Assembly (NCBI RefSeq): GCF_009827055.1
Contig: NZ_WUMK01000002.1
Coordinates: 1 to 64,000 of the forward strand
Length of the DNA: 64,000 nucleotides
Reading direction: 5' to 3'
Origin: Shinella kummerowiae
Lineage (GTDB): Bacteria > Pseudomonadota > Alphaproteobacteria > Rhizobiales > Rhizobiaceae
Each line of letters begins with the position of its first letter. The first letter of the stretch is position 1. The notes beneath the pieces were generated by a model. The model searched no databases, had not been told where the DNA came from, and saw only the letters and a program-made list of their open reading frames with translations. The position numbers and the translations under genes are program-made. This document shows, one piece after another, positions 7,088 through 14,589 of the stretch.

Positions 7088-8092
7088 CTAGTGCCGGATA
7101 CGCGGGTTGATCCAGCCGTAAAGCAGGTCGACCACGAGGTTGACGATCATGATGACGGCAGCGATCAGCATCAGGCCACCCTGCACCACGGCATAGTCGC
7201 GCTTGAAGACGCTGTCGACCATCCACTTGCCGATGCCCGGCCAGGAGAAGATCGTCTCGGTAAGAATGGCGCCCGCCAGAAGCACGCCGACCTGAAGGCC
7301 GATCGTGGTAATGACGGGGATCATCGCGTTGCGCAGCGCATGCACGCCGATGACCCGGAACGGCGAAAGACCCTTGGCGCGGGCGGTGCGGACATAATCC
7401 TCACCGAGCACTTCGAGCATGGCCGAACGGGTCTGGCGCGCGATGACCGCGAGCGGGATGGTCGCAAGCACGACGGTCGGCAGGATCAGGTAGCTCACCG
7501 CCGATTTGAACGCCCCTGCTTGTCCCGAGATCAAGCTGTCGATCAGCATGAAACCGGTGACCTGCGGGAAGAAGTACATCAGCGAAATGCGCCCGGAGAC
7601 CGGGGTCCAGCCAAGATAGCCGGAGAAGAAGATGATGAGCAGCAGACCCCACCAGAAGATCGGCATCGAATAGCCGACGAGCGCAACGCCCATCAGTGAC
7701 TGGTCGAGCCAGGTCCCTCGCTTCACCGCGGCGAGCACGCCGGCTGGAATGCCAAGCGCGATGGCCACGATGATAGCGCAGAGCGACAATTCCAGCGTAG
7801 CCGGGAAGAGCTGCAGGAAGTCATCGAGCACCGGCCGCTTGGTCACGATCGACGAGCCGAAGTCGCCCGTGAGCAAGCCGGTCAGATAGTCGAAATACTG
7901 GATGTACATCGGACGGTCGAGGCCGAGCTGCTGCATGAGCTCGGTGTGCCGTTCCGGAGACATGACGCGTTCACCCGACATCAGCATGACCGGATCGCCC
8001 GGCAGAAGTCGAATGAAGGAGAACGCGATCAACGATACCCCGAGGAACGTAGGTATCAGGACGGCAAGCCGTCCGACGATAAAGCGCAACAT
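7088..8092 (-). CDS. dppB: Dipeptide/oligopeptide ABC transporter permease (DppB-like)
   Basis: A 334-residue permease beginning MLRFIVGRLAVLIPTFLGVS, the typical DppB N-terminal helix. Family features are RLLPGDPVMLM in the periplasmic loop, the EAA-type coupling motif YVRTARAKGLS and the C-terminal DLLYGWINPRIRH. I chose the ATG at 8092 because the family starts there. The gap to dppC is 11 bases. The gene follows dppA after a stable hairpin (8123-8152), which would lower its expression relative to the binding protein. Confidence 0.93.
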   Translation of the reverse strand: MLRFIVGRLAVLIPTFLGVSLIAFSFIRLLPGDPVMLMSGERVMSPERHTELMQQLGLDRPMYIQYFDYLTGLLTGDFGSSIVTKRPVLDDFLQLFPATLELSLCAIIVAIALGIPAGVLAAVKRGTWLDQSLMGVALVGYSMPIFWWGLLLIIFFSGYLGWTPVSGRISLMYFFPQVTGFMLIDSLISGQAGAFKSAVSYLILPTVVLATIPLAVIARQTRSAMLEVLGEDYVRTARAKGLSPFRVIGVHALRNAMIPVITTIGLQVGVLLAGAILTETIFSWPGIGKWMVDSVFKRDYAVVQGGLMLIAAVIMIVNLVVDLLYGWINPRIRH

Positions 8093-8122
8093 GGGAGCCA
8101 ATCCCTTCTTTCTTTTGAAAAA

Positions 8123-8152
8123 CCGGCGGCCCGAATGTCTTCGAGCCGCCGG
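8123..8152 (-). terminator. Intercistronic hairpin between dppA and dppB
   Basis: An 8-bp stem (CCGGCGGC/GCCGCCGG) followed by TTTTTC on the minus strand, 44 bases past the dppA stop and 31 before dppB. It has the form of a partial terminator or an RNA-stabilising hairpin. Confidence 0.55.
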
Positions 8153-8195
8153 CCATTGCACGCTCTTTGCGGCGTGCCTTTTTTCGTAGCCGATA

Positions 8196-9791
8196 TTACT
8201 CGGCGATGTCCACGCCTTCGAACACGAAGTCACCAAGCGGAGACTGGACGAAGCCAGAAACCTTCTTGCTCATCGGAACGACGGCGAGCGAATGGTCGAG
8301 CGTGTTCCAGGGCGCTTCGCGCTTGAAGATGACCTGGGCCTCTTCATACAGCTTCGTGCGCTCTGCAACGTCGGCGGTTTCCTTCGCCTTCGTCATCAGG
8401 TCATCGAATTCCTTGTTGCACCACTGCGCGCGGTTGTTGCCGCCGACGGCATCGCAGCCGAGCAGGGTGTCAAGGAAGTTGTCCGGGTCGCCATTGTCGC
8501 CCGTCCAGCCGAGGATGGCCGCGCCATCGCGGTCCTTGGCAGACGAGAGCTTCAGGTACTCGGCCCATTCGTAGGAGACGATTTCGGCCGTGACGCCGAT
8601 CTTGGCAAGGTCGGCCTGCATCAGTTCTGCTGCACGACGGGCGTTCAGCATGTACGGACGGGCAACCGGCATCGCCCAGATCTTCATCTTGAGATCCGAA
8701 ACGCCAGCATCGGCAAGCATCTTCTTGGCCGCTTCCGGATCGAACTTGTCGTCTTCGACGGCGTCGTTATACGACCACATGGTCGGCGGGATCGGGTTCT
8801 TGGCAACAGTCGCCGCGCCCTGGAAGACGGCGTCGACGATGGCCTGGCGGTTGATCGCCATGTTGAGGGCCTTGCGGACCTCGACCTTGTCGAACGGTGC
8901 CACGAGCGTGTTGTAGGCGAGGTAGGCGACGTTCAGGCCGGCCTGCTCGGAGATGTGCAGGTTCGGGTCGGCCTTCAGCTCGGCGACGTCGGCGGCGTTC
9001 GGGTAGGACATCAGGTGGCATTCGCCAGCCTTCAGCTTCTGCGCGCGAACGGCAGCGTCCGTGGTGATCGCGAAGACGAGATCGTCGATCTTCTGCTTGC
9101 CACCCCAGTAATCCGGGTTTGCCTTGTAGCGGATGGCCGCATCCGGCTGGTAGGCGACGAAGGTGAACGGACCGGTGCCCAGCGGCTGCTGGTTCATCAG
9201 CTCCATCTTGCCGTCAGCCTGCAGCTTGTCGGCATATTCCTTCGAGACGATCGAGATGAAGGGCATGCCGAGGTTCGCCAGCAACGGCGCTTCGGGACGC
9301 TTCAGCGTGATCTTGACCGTCAGGTCGTCGACCTTCTCGATCTTGTCGAGAACATCCGGCAGGCCCATGCCGGAGAAGTATTCCCAGGACGCGCCCGGAA
9401 CGTACTTGTTCCACGGGTTGTCGGCCTTGTACTGGCGCTCGAAGGAGAAGATGACGTCGTCTGCATTCAGCTCACGCGTCGGCGTGAAATACTCGGTCGT
9501 CTGGAACTTGACGCCCTTGCGCAGCTTGAAGGTGTATTCCTTGCCATCGGCAGAAATGTCCCAGCTCTCGGCCAGCGCAGGCTCGATTTCCGTCGTGCCG
9601 CGCTTGAATTCGACGAGCCGGTTGTAAACCGTGTGTGCGGCCGCATCGAAGGTCTGGCCGCCCGTATAGAGGCCGGGGTCAAAACCTTCCGGCGACGCTT
9701 CCGAGCAATAAACAAAGGTCTTCGACCAGGCGGCGGACGCCATCAGCGAGGCAAGCGCCGTCGCAGCGATGAGAGTAGTCAGCTTTTTCAT
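8196..9791 (-). CDS. dppA: Dipeptide/oligopeptide ABC transporter periplasmic binding protein (DppA-like)
   Basis: A 531-residue solute-binding protein of the SBP_bac_5 family. It has a Sec signal peptide, MKKLTTLIAATALASLMASAAWS, cleaved near residue 23. FVYCSEASPEGFDPGLYTGG is typical of the DppA mature N-terminus; TVKITLKRPEAPLLANLGMPF and the C-terminal YEEAQVIFKREAPW region are also conserved. It binds di- or oligopeptides (or a heme/aminolevulinate-type ligand; sequence alone does not decide) and delivers them to DppBCDF. It is first in the operon, with the promoter presumably within the 490-base gene-free stretch upstream. Confidence 0.93.
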   Translation of the reverse strand: MKKLTTLIAATALASLMASAAWSKTFVYCSEASPEGFDPGLYTGGQTFDAAAHTVYNRLVEFKRGTTEIEPALAESWDISADGKEYTFKLRKGVKFQTTEYFTPTRELNADDVIFSFERQYKADNPWNKYVPGASWEYFSGMGLPDVLDKIEKVDDLTVKITLKRPEAPLLANLGMPFISIVSKEYADKLQADGKMELMNQQPLGTGPFTFVAYQPDAAIRYKANPDYWGGKQKIDDLVFAITTDAAVRAQKLKAGECHLMSYPNAADVAELKADPNLHISEQAGLNVAYLAYNTLVAPFDKVEVRKALNMAINRQAIVDAVFQGAATVAKNPIPPTMWSYNDAVEDDKFDPEAAKKMLADAGVSDLKMKIWAMPVARPYMLNARRAAELMQADLAKIGVTAEIVSYEWAEYLKLSSAKDRDGAAILGWTGDNGDPDNFLDTLLGCDAVGGNNRAQWCNKEFDDLMTKAKETADVAERTKLYEEAQVIFKREAPWNTLDHSLAVVPMSKKVSGFVQSPLGDFVFEGVDIAE

Positions 9792-10282
9792 AGTGAGCTT
9801 CCCAGATTTGCTTTTTGTTCTCTTGTTACGGGCTCGGGTGCGTTACCAGCCCCGGCTTGCGCGGATGGAACGACATTTGCCGCAGGATTGCAATAAGTCC
9901 GCGAACAAATTTGTCCATTCGGAAAAAACCGTAGAACATCATTCTCCACAGCATTAGAAATCACTGCAAAAGCAGTGCGAATCGGTCGTGGAGGCGCCTG
10001 TCAATCCCCACCTGCCCTGATAGCGGCACCGAGGTCGCCATGTCATAAGGCTGCGACGAGGCAAGAGGGACTGTCCTTTGCCGTTTCGCACCGTGGCGGC
10101 GGAGCGAGCGGCAAAAAGAAGGACAGTCCCTCTTTTTTATTTTCCCTTCCTTATCAGCACCTTATCGCGCGATCGGCCTGAAAACGCCGGGCCGTCGCGA
10201 AATTGTCCCGCAAAACCCTTTGCCGCCGCAGATTGCGGCGCTAGATTGCACTGCGTGGAATCTTTGGGGGGTGGGAGGCCAC
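9792..10282. other. Gene-free region between dppA and the LuxR gene
   Basis: This 490-base spacer divides two divergent genes. It contains a 10-bp perfect palindrome ACAAATTTGT (9905-9914), placed 114 bases before the dppA start and a possible operator, and a 16-bp inverted repeat with a plus-strand U-run (10063-10139) listed separately. I see no convincing protein-coding frame. Confidence 0.6.
10063..10139 (+). ncRNA. Candidate small RNA 3' end: long inverted repeat with U-run
   Basis: AAGAGGGACTGTCCTT (10063-10078) is perfectly complementary to AAGGACAGTCCCTCTT (10119-10134). The stem extends inward through TGCCG/CGGCA and is followed by TTTTTAT on the plus strand. No plus-strand protein gene lies upstream that it could terminate, so it may be the terminator arm of a small RNA, or an intergenic repeat. 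The 5' end is not identifiable by eye. Confidence 0.35.
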
Positions 10283-11008
10283 GTGGCCGTACTGAACCAA
10301 CATTTTAGAAGATACGATTTTGAAGGCGATCTGGAGAAGGCGCTCAATCGCGTCGATTTCTTTCGCATCTTCCACACGATGGCATTGCGCTACGGCTTCG
10401 AGCATTTCGGTGTGCTCCAGCTGGCCAATGAACACGAGACCAGCACGCTTGCCGCCCGTCTCGTGTTGCACGATCTGCCGGCGGGGCTGGCCGAAACCTA
10501 CGACAAGCGCCACCGCCTCAACGATTCCGCGCTCTTCCGGAGCTTCTACAAATCCACCATCTCGACGGTCTGGCAAGCGTCCGACCACGACGGGCATAAC
10601 GGTTCATCGGCCGAGGGCGCGGATTTCATCGACCAGATCGGCTTCGACATGGCGTTGTCCATTCCGGTGCATTCGGTCGCCGGGACGCGCTACATCGTGC
10701 TGTTCCTCGGCGACGGGGACGACATCGGCCGCACCGAGCATTTCGAAATCTGCTACGAGGCGAACTGCGCTTTCGATTATTTCCACCGGCAGGTCCTTGC
10801 CAACAAGGCCGGCATGGGGCTGACGCCGCGCGAAACGGAGATCCTGCGCTGGATTTCCTATGGCAAGACGGCGAGCGAAATCGCCCTCATCGTCTCGGTG
10901 TCCGAGCACACCGTGAATTCACATACCGCGACCATTCTCAAGAAGCTCGACGTCGTCAACCGCACGCAGATGGTCGCCAAGGCGATCCGCGAGCAGATCA
11001 TCCAATAG
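10283..11008 (+). CDS. LuxR-family regulator with autoinducer-binding-like domain (solo)
   Basis: A 241-residue product. An N-terminal autoinducer-binding-type domain (about residues 20-165) is followed by the LuxR helix-turn-helix (GLTPRETEILRWISYGKTAS and EHTVNSHTATILKKLDV). I choose the GTG at 10283 because GGGAGG sits 5 bases ahead; an in-frame ATG at 10220 lacks a ribosome-binding site. In the ligand-pocket segment the Tyr, Asp and the later Trp are present, but the residues that I align with TraR Trp57 and Pro71 are Leu and Ser. No luxI-type synthase is nearby. It may sense another ligand, or none. Confidence 0.8.
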   Translation: MAVLNQHFRRYDFEGDLEKALNRVDFFRIFHTMALRYGFEHFGVLQLANEHETSTLAARLVLHDLPAGLAETYDKRHRLNDSALFRSFYKSTISTVWQASDHDGHNGSSAEGADFIDQIGFDMALSIPVHSVAGTRYIVLFLGDGDDIGRTEHFEICYEANCAFDYFHRQVLANKAGMGLTPRETEILRWISYGKTASEIALIVSVSEHTVNSHTATILKKLDVVNRTQMVAKAIREQIIQ

Positions 11009-11165
11009 CCCGTCCGGGACCGCACACGGCCTAACAGCGCGATGGAACAATTCCTCGTCGATAGCAAAGTTAGGGACTTGTTAATGAACGCGGCCTGGAT
11101 GACAGTAAACGCGGCTTGTCCGGCCTCCGGCGGCCCTCTCGACGCAATCAGGTTCAGCTACCGCC

Positions 11166-11573
11166 ATGCCAGCACAAGTGCATATCCTGCTCGTCGATGA
11201 CGATCCTGCGGAAAACCTCATCATCGGCGCTCTCATGCGCAAGGTGACGAGCTATGCGATCACGCTGCACTATGTGGAGACGGTAGAGGACGCGCTCGGC
11301 TTCATCCGGTCGTCCGGCGCAGCACTCGACATGGTTCTGATGGACAACCGGCTCCAGCCGCAGGCGGATTTCCGGGAAACCGTGCCGGAGCTGCGGCGCA
11401 ACGGTTATATCGGCCCGGTCGGCGTAATCTCGTCTTCGATCAGCGACGCCTATTTCCAGAAGATCGACGATTACGGCGTCGACTTCCGCATCGACAAGGC
11501 CGAACTCGATCCCACGGCCGTCGAATTCATTCTACAGGAATATGTGAAACGGGACGTCAGCGCCGGGCAATAA
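11166..11573 (+). CDS. Single-domain response regulator (CheY-like receiver)
   Basis: A 135-residue receiver with no output domain. The acidic cluster is Asp11-Asp13 (LLVDDDPAEN), the phosphoacceptor is Asp60 (MVLMDNRL), the Ser switch is about 89-91 (GVISSS) and the conserved Lys is 111 (RIDKAEL). It likely works as a phosphorelay intermediate or by protein-protein contact in the cytosol. It lies 157 bases after the LuxR gene and is convergent with rirA. No cognate kinase is adjacent. ILLVDDDPAENLIIGALM recalls receivers that regulate diguanylate cyclase or phosphorelay pathways, but I cannot assign one. Confidence 0.8.
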   Translation: MPAQVHILLVDDDPAENLIIGALMRKVTSYAITLHYVETVEDALGFIRSSGAALDMVLMDNRLQPQADFRETVPELRRNGYIGPVGVISSSISDAYFQKIDDYGVDFRIDKAELDPTAVEFILQEYVKRDVSAGQ

Positions 11574-11589
11574 CCGGCGCCACGCGTTC

Positions 11590-12057
11590 TCAGGCGGCCG
11601 GCTGCTGCTGGACGGCCGGCGGAATCTCCAGGCCGAGCAGCAGGCCGATCTGCGGGCGTGCCTTGACGAGATCGTCGATCGTATATTGCTGGAGCACGTC
11701 GAAGAAAGCGTTCAGCGCCTTGCGCAGCGCCGCGTTGAGGCCACAGCTGTCGACCAGCGGGCATTCGACCTCACCCGCCTCGAAACATTCCGCCATCGCA
11801 AAGGAATCTTCCGTCACCCGGACCACATCGAACAGCGTGATTTCGCTGGCAGGCTTCGGCAGGCGCACGCCACCGTTGCGGCCGCGCACCGTCTGGATGA
11901 TGCCGGCCTTGGTGAGCGGCTGGAGAATCTTGAACAGGAAAAGCTCCGAGACGCCATACGCCCGGGCGATTTCCGGAATGCGGCTGAGCTTGTCACCGTT
12001 CGCCGCGCAGTACATCAACATGCGCACGGCATAGTTGGTTTGTTTCGTCAGACGCAT
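11590..12057 (-). CDS. rirA: RirA, Rrf2-family iron-responsive regulator
   Basis: A 155-residue Rrf2-family protein. It starts MRLTKQTNYAVRMLMYCAAN, has the winged helix through VSELFLFKILQPLTKAG and VRGRNGGVRLPKP, and three cluster cysteines at 91, 99 and 105 (ECFEAGEVECPLVDSC), matching the [4Fe-4S] RirA of rhizobia. With an intact cluster RirA represses iron-uptake genes; low iron or cluster loss derepresses them. I use the ATG at 12057 by family alignment; a longer frame to 12093 exists. It is divergent from the iron-binding-protein gene. An Irr-type box lies upstream, fitting Irr repression of rirA under iron limitation in related bacteria. Confidence 0.93.
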   Translation of the reverse strand: MRLTKQTNYAVRMLMYCAANGDKLSRIPEIARAYGVSELFLFKILQPLTKAGIIQTVRGRNGGVRLPKPASEITLFDVVRVTEDSFAMAECFEAGEVECPLVDSCGLNAALRKALNAFFDVLQQYTIDDLVKARPQIGLLLGLEIPPAVQQQPAA

Positions 12058-12109
12058 CGGGAACTCCGAATCCGGTTTTAAGTCCGAACACATATAAGAT
12101 GGATCGCCG

Positions 12110-12126
12110 TTTAGAACAATTCCAAA
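12110..12126. promoter_or_regulatory. Iron control element (Irr box) upstream of rirA
   Basis: TTTAGAACAATTCCAAA matches the palindromic ICE pattern TTTAGAA-N3-TTCTAAA with one mismatch. It lies 53 bases upstream of the rirA start, in the rirA-fbpA intergenic region. Confidence 0.6.
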
Positions 12127-12195
12127 AAGCGGAAAATCACATTCATGTTATGACAGTGGTCGCATGGTTGACTGCGGGGGGCAAGCCGCTAAACA

Positions 12196-12210
12196 CGACT
12201 TTAGCAGTCA
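12196..12210. promoter_or_regulatory. RirA (IRO-type) box upstream of the ferric-binding protein gene
   Basis: CGA-N9-TCA matches the IRO consensus TGA-N9-TCA at 5 of 6 fixed bases and contains the inverted repeat GACT/AGTC. It lies 26 bases before the iron-binding-protein ATG, a position suited to repression. Confidence 0.45.
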
Positions 12211-12235
12211 GGAATAAACATATCAGGAGGACCCC

Positions 12236-13279
12236 ATGCAACTGCTCAAGACGTCCCTCACCGCCCTTGCTCTTTCGGCCGCTGGTTTGACGCTCGCCGT
12301 ACCGGCGCATGCAGACGGCGAAGTCAACATCTATTCCTATCGCCAGCCGGACCTGATCAAGCCGCTGCTCGACGAATTCACCAAGGAAACCGGCATCACC
12401 ACCAACGTGCTGTTCCTCGACAAGGGTCTCGTGGAACGCATCCAGGCGGAAGGCGCCAACTCGCCGGCCGACGTCATCCTGACGGTCGACATCGCGCGTC
12501 TCACCGAAGCCAAGGACGGCGGCGTGACGCAGACGGTGCAGAACGACACCATCAACAAGGACATCCCGGCGCAGTATCGCGATCCGGACGGCAACTGGTT
12601 CGGCCTCACCACGCGTTCGCGCGTCGTCTATGCCTCGAAGGACCGCGTCGCGCAGAACGAGATCACCTATGAGGAGCTTGCCGACCCGAAGTGGAAGGGC
12701 AAGATCTGCACGCGTGACGGCCAGCACTCCTACAATATCGGCCTCACCGCCTCGATGATCGCCCACCACGGCGAAGCCGAAGCGGAAAAGTGGCTGACCG
12801 GCCTCAAGAACAACCTCGCCAAGAAGCCGGACGGCGGCGACCGTGACCAGGCCAAGGCGATCCTCGCCGGCGAATGCGACCTGGCGCTCGGCAACTCCTA
12901 TTATGTCGGCCTCATGCTGACCAATGAGAAGGAGCCGGAGCAAAAGGACTGGGCAGCGGCCATCAAGGTGCTCTTCCCGAATGCCAACGACCGCGGCAGC
13001 CACGTCAACGTGTCCGGCATGGCGCTCGCCAAGAATGCGCCGAACAAGGACAACGCCCTGAAGCTCATGGAATTCCTGTCGGAAGGCACCGCACAGAAGA
13101 TCTATGCCGAGCAGGTCTATGAATATCCCGTCATGCCGGGCGCAGAGCCTTCGGAGATCGTCAAGTCGTTCGGCACGCTGAAGCCGGATGCCCTGCCGCT
13201 CGTCGACATCGCGGCAAACCGCAAGAAGGCCTCCGAGCTGGTCGACAAGGTCGGCTACAACGACGGTCCGTCGCAGTAA
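12236..13279 (+). CDS. fbpA: Ferric-iron ABC transporter periplasmic binding protein (FbpA/FutA type)
   Basis: A 347-residue binding protein with a Sec signal peptide (MQLLKTSLTALALSAAGLTLAVPAHA). The mature start DGEVNIYSYRQPDLIKPLL and the paired tyrosines Tyr222-Tyr223 (ALGNSYYVGLM) are the iron ligands typical of FbpA/FutA/AfuA. It would capture Fe(III) in the periplasm. TCAGGAGG precedes the ATG. It is alone in its transcript, ending at a strong terminator (13305-13330). The only matching permease in the window is 19 kb away at 32356-34041. Placement next to rirA and operator boxes implies iron repression. Confidence 0.92.
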   Translation: MQLLKTSLTALALSAAGLTLAVPAHADGEVNIYSYRQPDLIKPLLDEFTKETGITTNVLFLDKGLVERIQAEGANSPADVILTVDIARLTEAKDGGVTQTVQNDTINKDIPAQYRDPDGNWFGLTTRSRVVYASKDRVAQNEITYEELADPKWKGKICTRDGQHSYNIGLTASMIAHHGEAEAEKWLTGLKNNLAKKPDGGDRDQAKAILAGECDLALGNSYYVGLMLTNEKEPEQKDWAAAIKVLFPNANDRGSHVNVSGMALAKNAPNKDNALKLMEFLSEGTAQKIYAEQVYEYPVMPGAEPSEIVKSFGTLKPDALPLVDIAANRKKASELVDKVGYNDGPSQ

Positions 13280-13304
13280 TACCCAGCCTCCCAAGGCAAA
13301 CAGG

Positions 13305-13330
13305 AAACGGCGGCTTTCGGGCCGCCGTTT
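13305..13330 (+). terminator. Terminator of fbpA
   Basis: A 10-bp stem AAACGGCGGC/GCCGCCGTTT with a 6-base loop and a trailing TTTTCG, 25 bases past the stop. Confidence 0.75.
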
Positions 13331-13373
13331 TCGTTTCTCATTCCTTGCTTGCCGCGCCCTGCGCTTCACCTCG

Positions 13374-13450
13374 GGCATGATCGGGTCTGACACGACCATT
13401 CAGGCTCCGGGCGTGGCCGTGGATCCTCGGCTCAAGGCCGAGGATGACGA
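13374..13450. repeat. RIME-like intergenic palindromic repeat, copy 1
   Basis: Two adjacent palindromes: an imperfect one around ATCGGGTCTGACACGACCAT, and CCTCGGC-TCAAG-GCCGAGG followed by ATGACG. The same two-palindrome arrangement recurs at 60691-60765. It resembles the rhizobial intergenic mosaic elements (RIME). Confidence 0.55.
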
Positions 13451-13497
13451 CGGTGGATGGTGTTAACGGCGCGGCGGCCATCGGCTGCCGTTTTCGT

Positions 13498-14589
13498 TTA
13501 TTGCAGGTCCGGGTCCGACTGGCCGGAGATGATCCGGGAATAGTCGATGATGTCCTTCTTGCGCTGCGGCGTGCCCGGATGGGTGGACAGGATATTGGTA
13601 TTCGACTTATCGCCGAGCTTTTCCTCCAGCAGCGCGAAGAAGCGGGCGATCGCCGTTGGGTCGTAGCCGGCCTTGGCCATCAGCTCCACCGAACGCCGGT
13701 CCGCCTCGGCCTCGGCCGAGCGCGAATAGGAGAGCGCCAGCAGGCCGCCGCCCTGCACCAGCACGTCCTCGACGGCCGAGCCGACGTCGCCGGCGATCAG
13801 CATGATGAGGCCGGTCATGCCGGCGGCGCGGTAGAATTGCCGGAGACTGTGCTCCAGCTCGACATGGCCGATCTCGTGCGCCAGCACGCCGACCACCATT
13901 TCCGTATCGCCGCCCGCCATGGTGACGAGCTGGTCGGTGATGACCAGCGTGCCGTCCGGCAGCGCGAAGGCATTCGGGCCGATCAGGCCGCCATCCCGGA
14001 AGTTGAGGGTGTAGGCGCCGGCACCACGCGGTGACTGGGCGGCGATACGGGCGAAACCGTCGGCGATGTCCTTGCGGCGGTCATCCGGCAGTTTTGTCGG
14101 CGAGAAGGTCGTCTGGTCGAGCGCTTCGAGCGTGCCCTTCGCCATGAGCTGCGGCACGATCGGTGGCGTCGTGGCGATCGCCACTTCGACAAGCAACGGC
14201 ACGCCCCAGCGATAAACCGCTCCGCCGAGCACAAACGCCAGCAGGACGATCACGATGAGGCGCAGGCGGAACTGCTCCAGCCAGTGCACGAGACCGGCAC
14301 CGCCCTTGCCCCGCATCGCGAGGTAACGGTCGACGCCGTCATTGTCCCAGGTCTCGAAGATCGAGCCGTCCGGGAACGTCACCCGGCGCGGAATGGAACC
14401 GACACGGCCGGAAATCTCCACCCAGGAAAGGCCTGCACCGGCGAGTGGCTTTTCGCCCCCCACCGGCACGGCCGCGATCTCCCCTGCCCGCTCGATGAGG
14501 CGCGCCTCCACTGAGCGGCTTGAACCGGCAGGGTGCCATTCCCCAGCGGCGATTGCGGCATTGTCAGAAGCCAAAATCGAACCCTTCAA
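13498..14589 (-). CDS. M48 family membrane-anchored zinc metalloprotease
   Basis: A 363-residue protein. A soluble N-terminal domain of about 95 residues is followed by a membrane helix (about 108-128) and an M48 peptidase domain with HEIGH at 238-242 (zinc His238 and His242, catalytic Glu239). The third ligand Glu is in the RSAEAEADRRSVELM region. The C-terminus has the family motif STHPGTPQRKKDI. It likely degrades envelope proteins, as YcaL/LoiP-type proteases do. The start overlaps the end of the DUF898 gene by 26 bases, implying joint expression and perhaps joint function. Confidence 0.87.
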   Translation of the reverse strand: MKGSILASDNAAIAAGEWHPAGSSRSVEARLIERAGEIAAVPVGGEKPLAGAGLSWVEISGRVGSIPRRVTFPDGSIFETWDNDGVDRYLAMRGKGGAGLVHWLEQFRLRLIVIVLLAFVLGGAVYRWGVPLLVEVAIATTPPIVPQLMAKGTLEALDQTTFSPTKLPDDRRKDIADGFARIAAQSPRGAGAYTLNFRDGGLIGPNAFALPDGTLVITDQLVTMAGGDTEMVVGVLAHEIGHVELEHSLRQFYRAAGMTGLIMLIAGDVGSAVEDVLVQGGGLLALSYSRSAEAEADRRSVELMAKAGYDPTAIARFFALLEEKLGDKSNTNILSTHPGTPQRKKDIIDYSRIISGQSDPDLQ

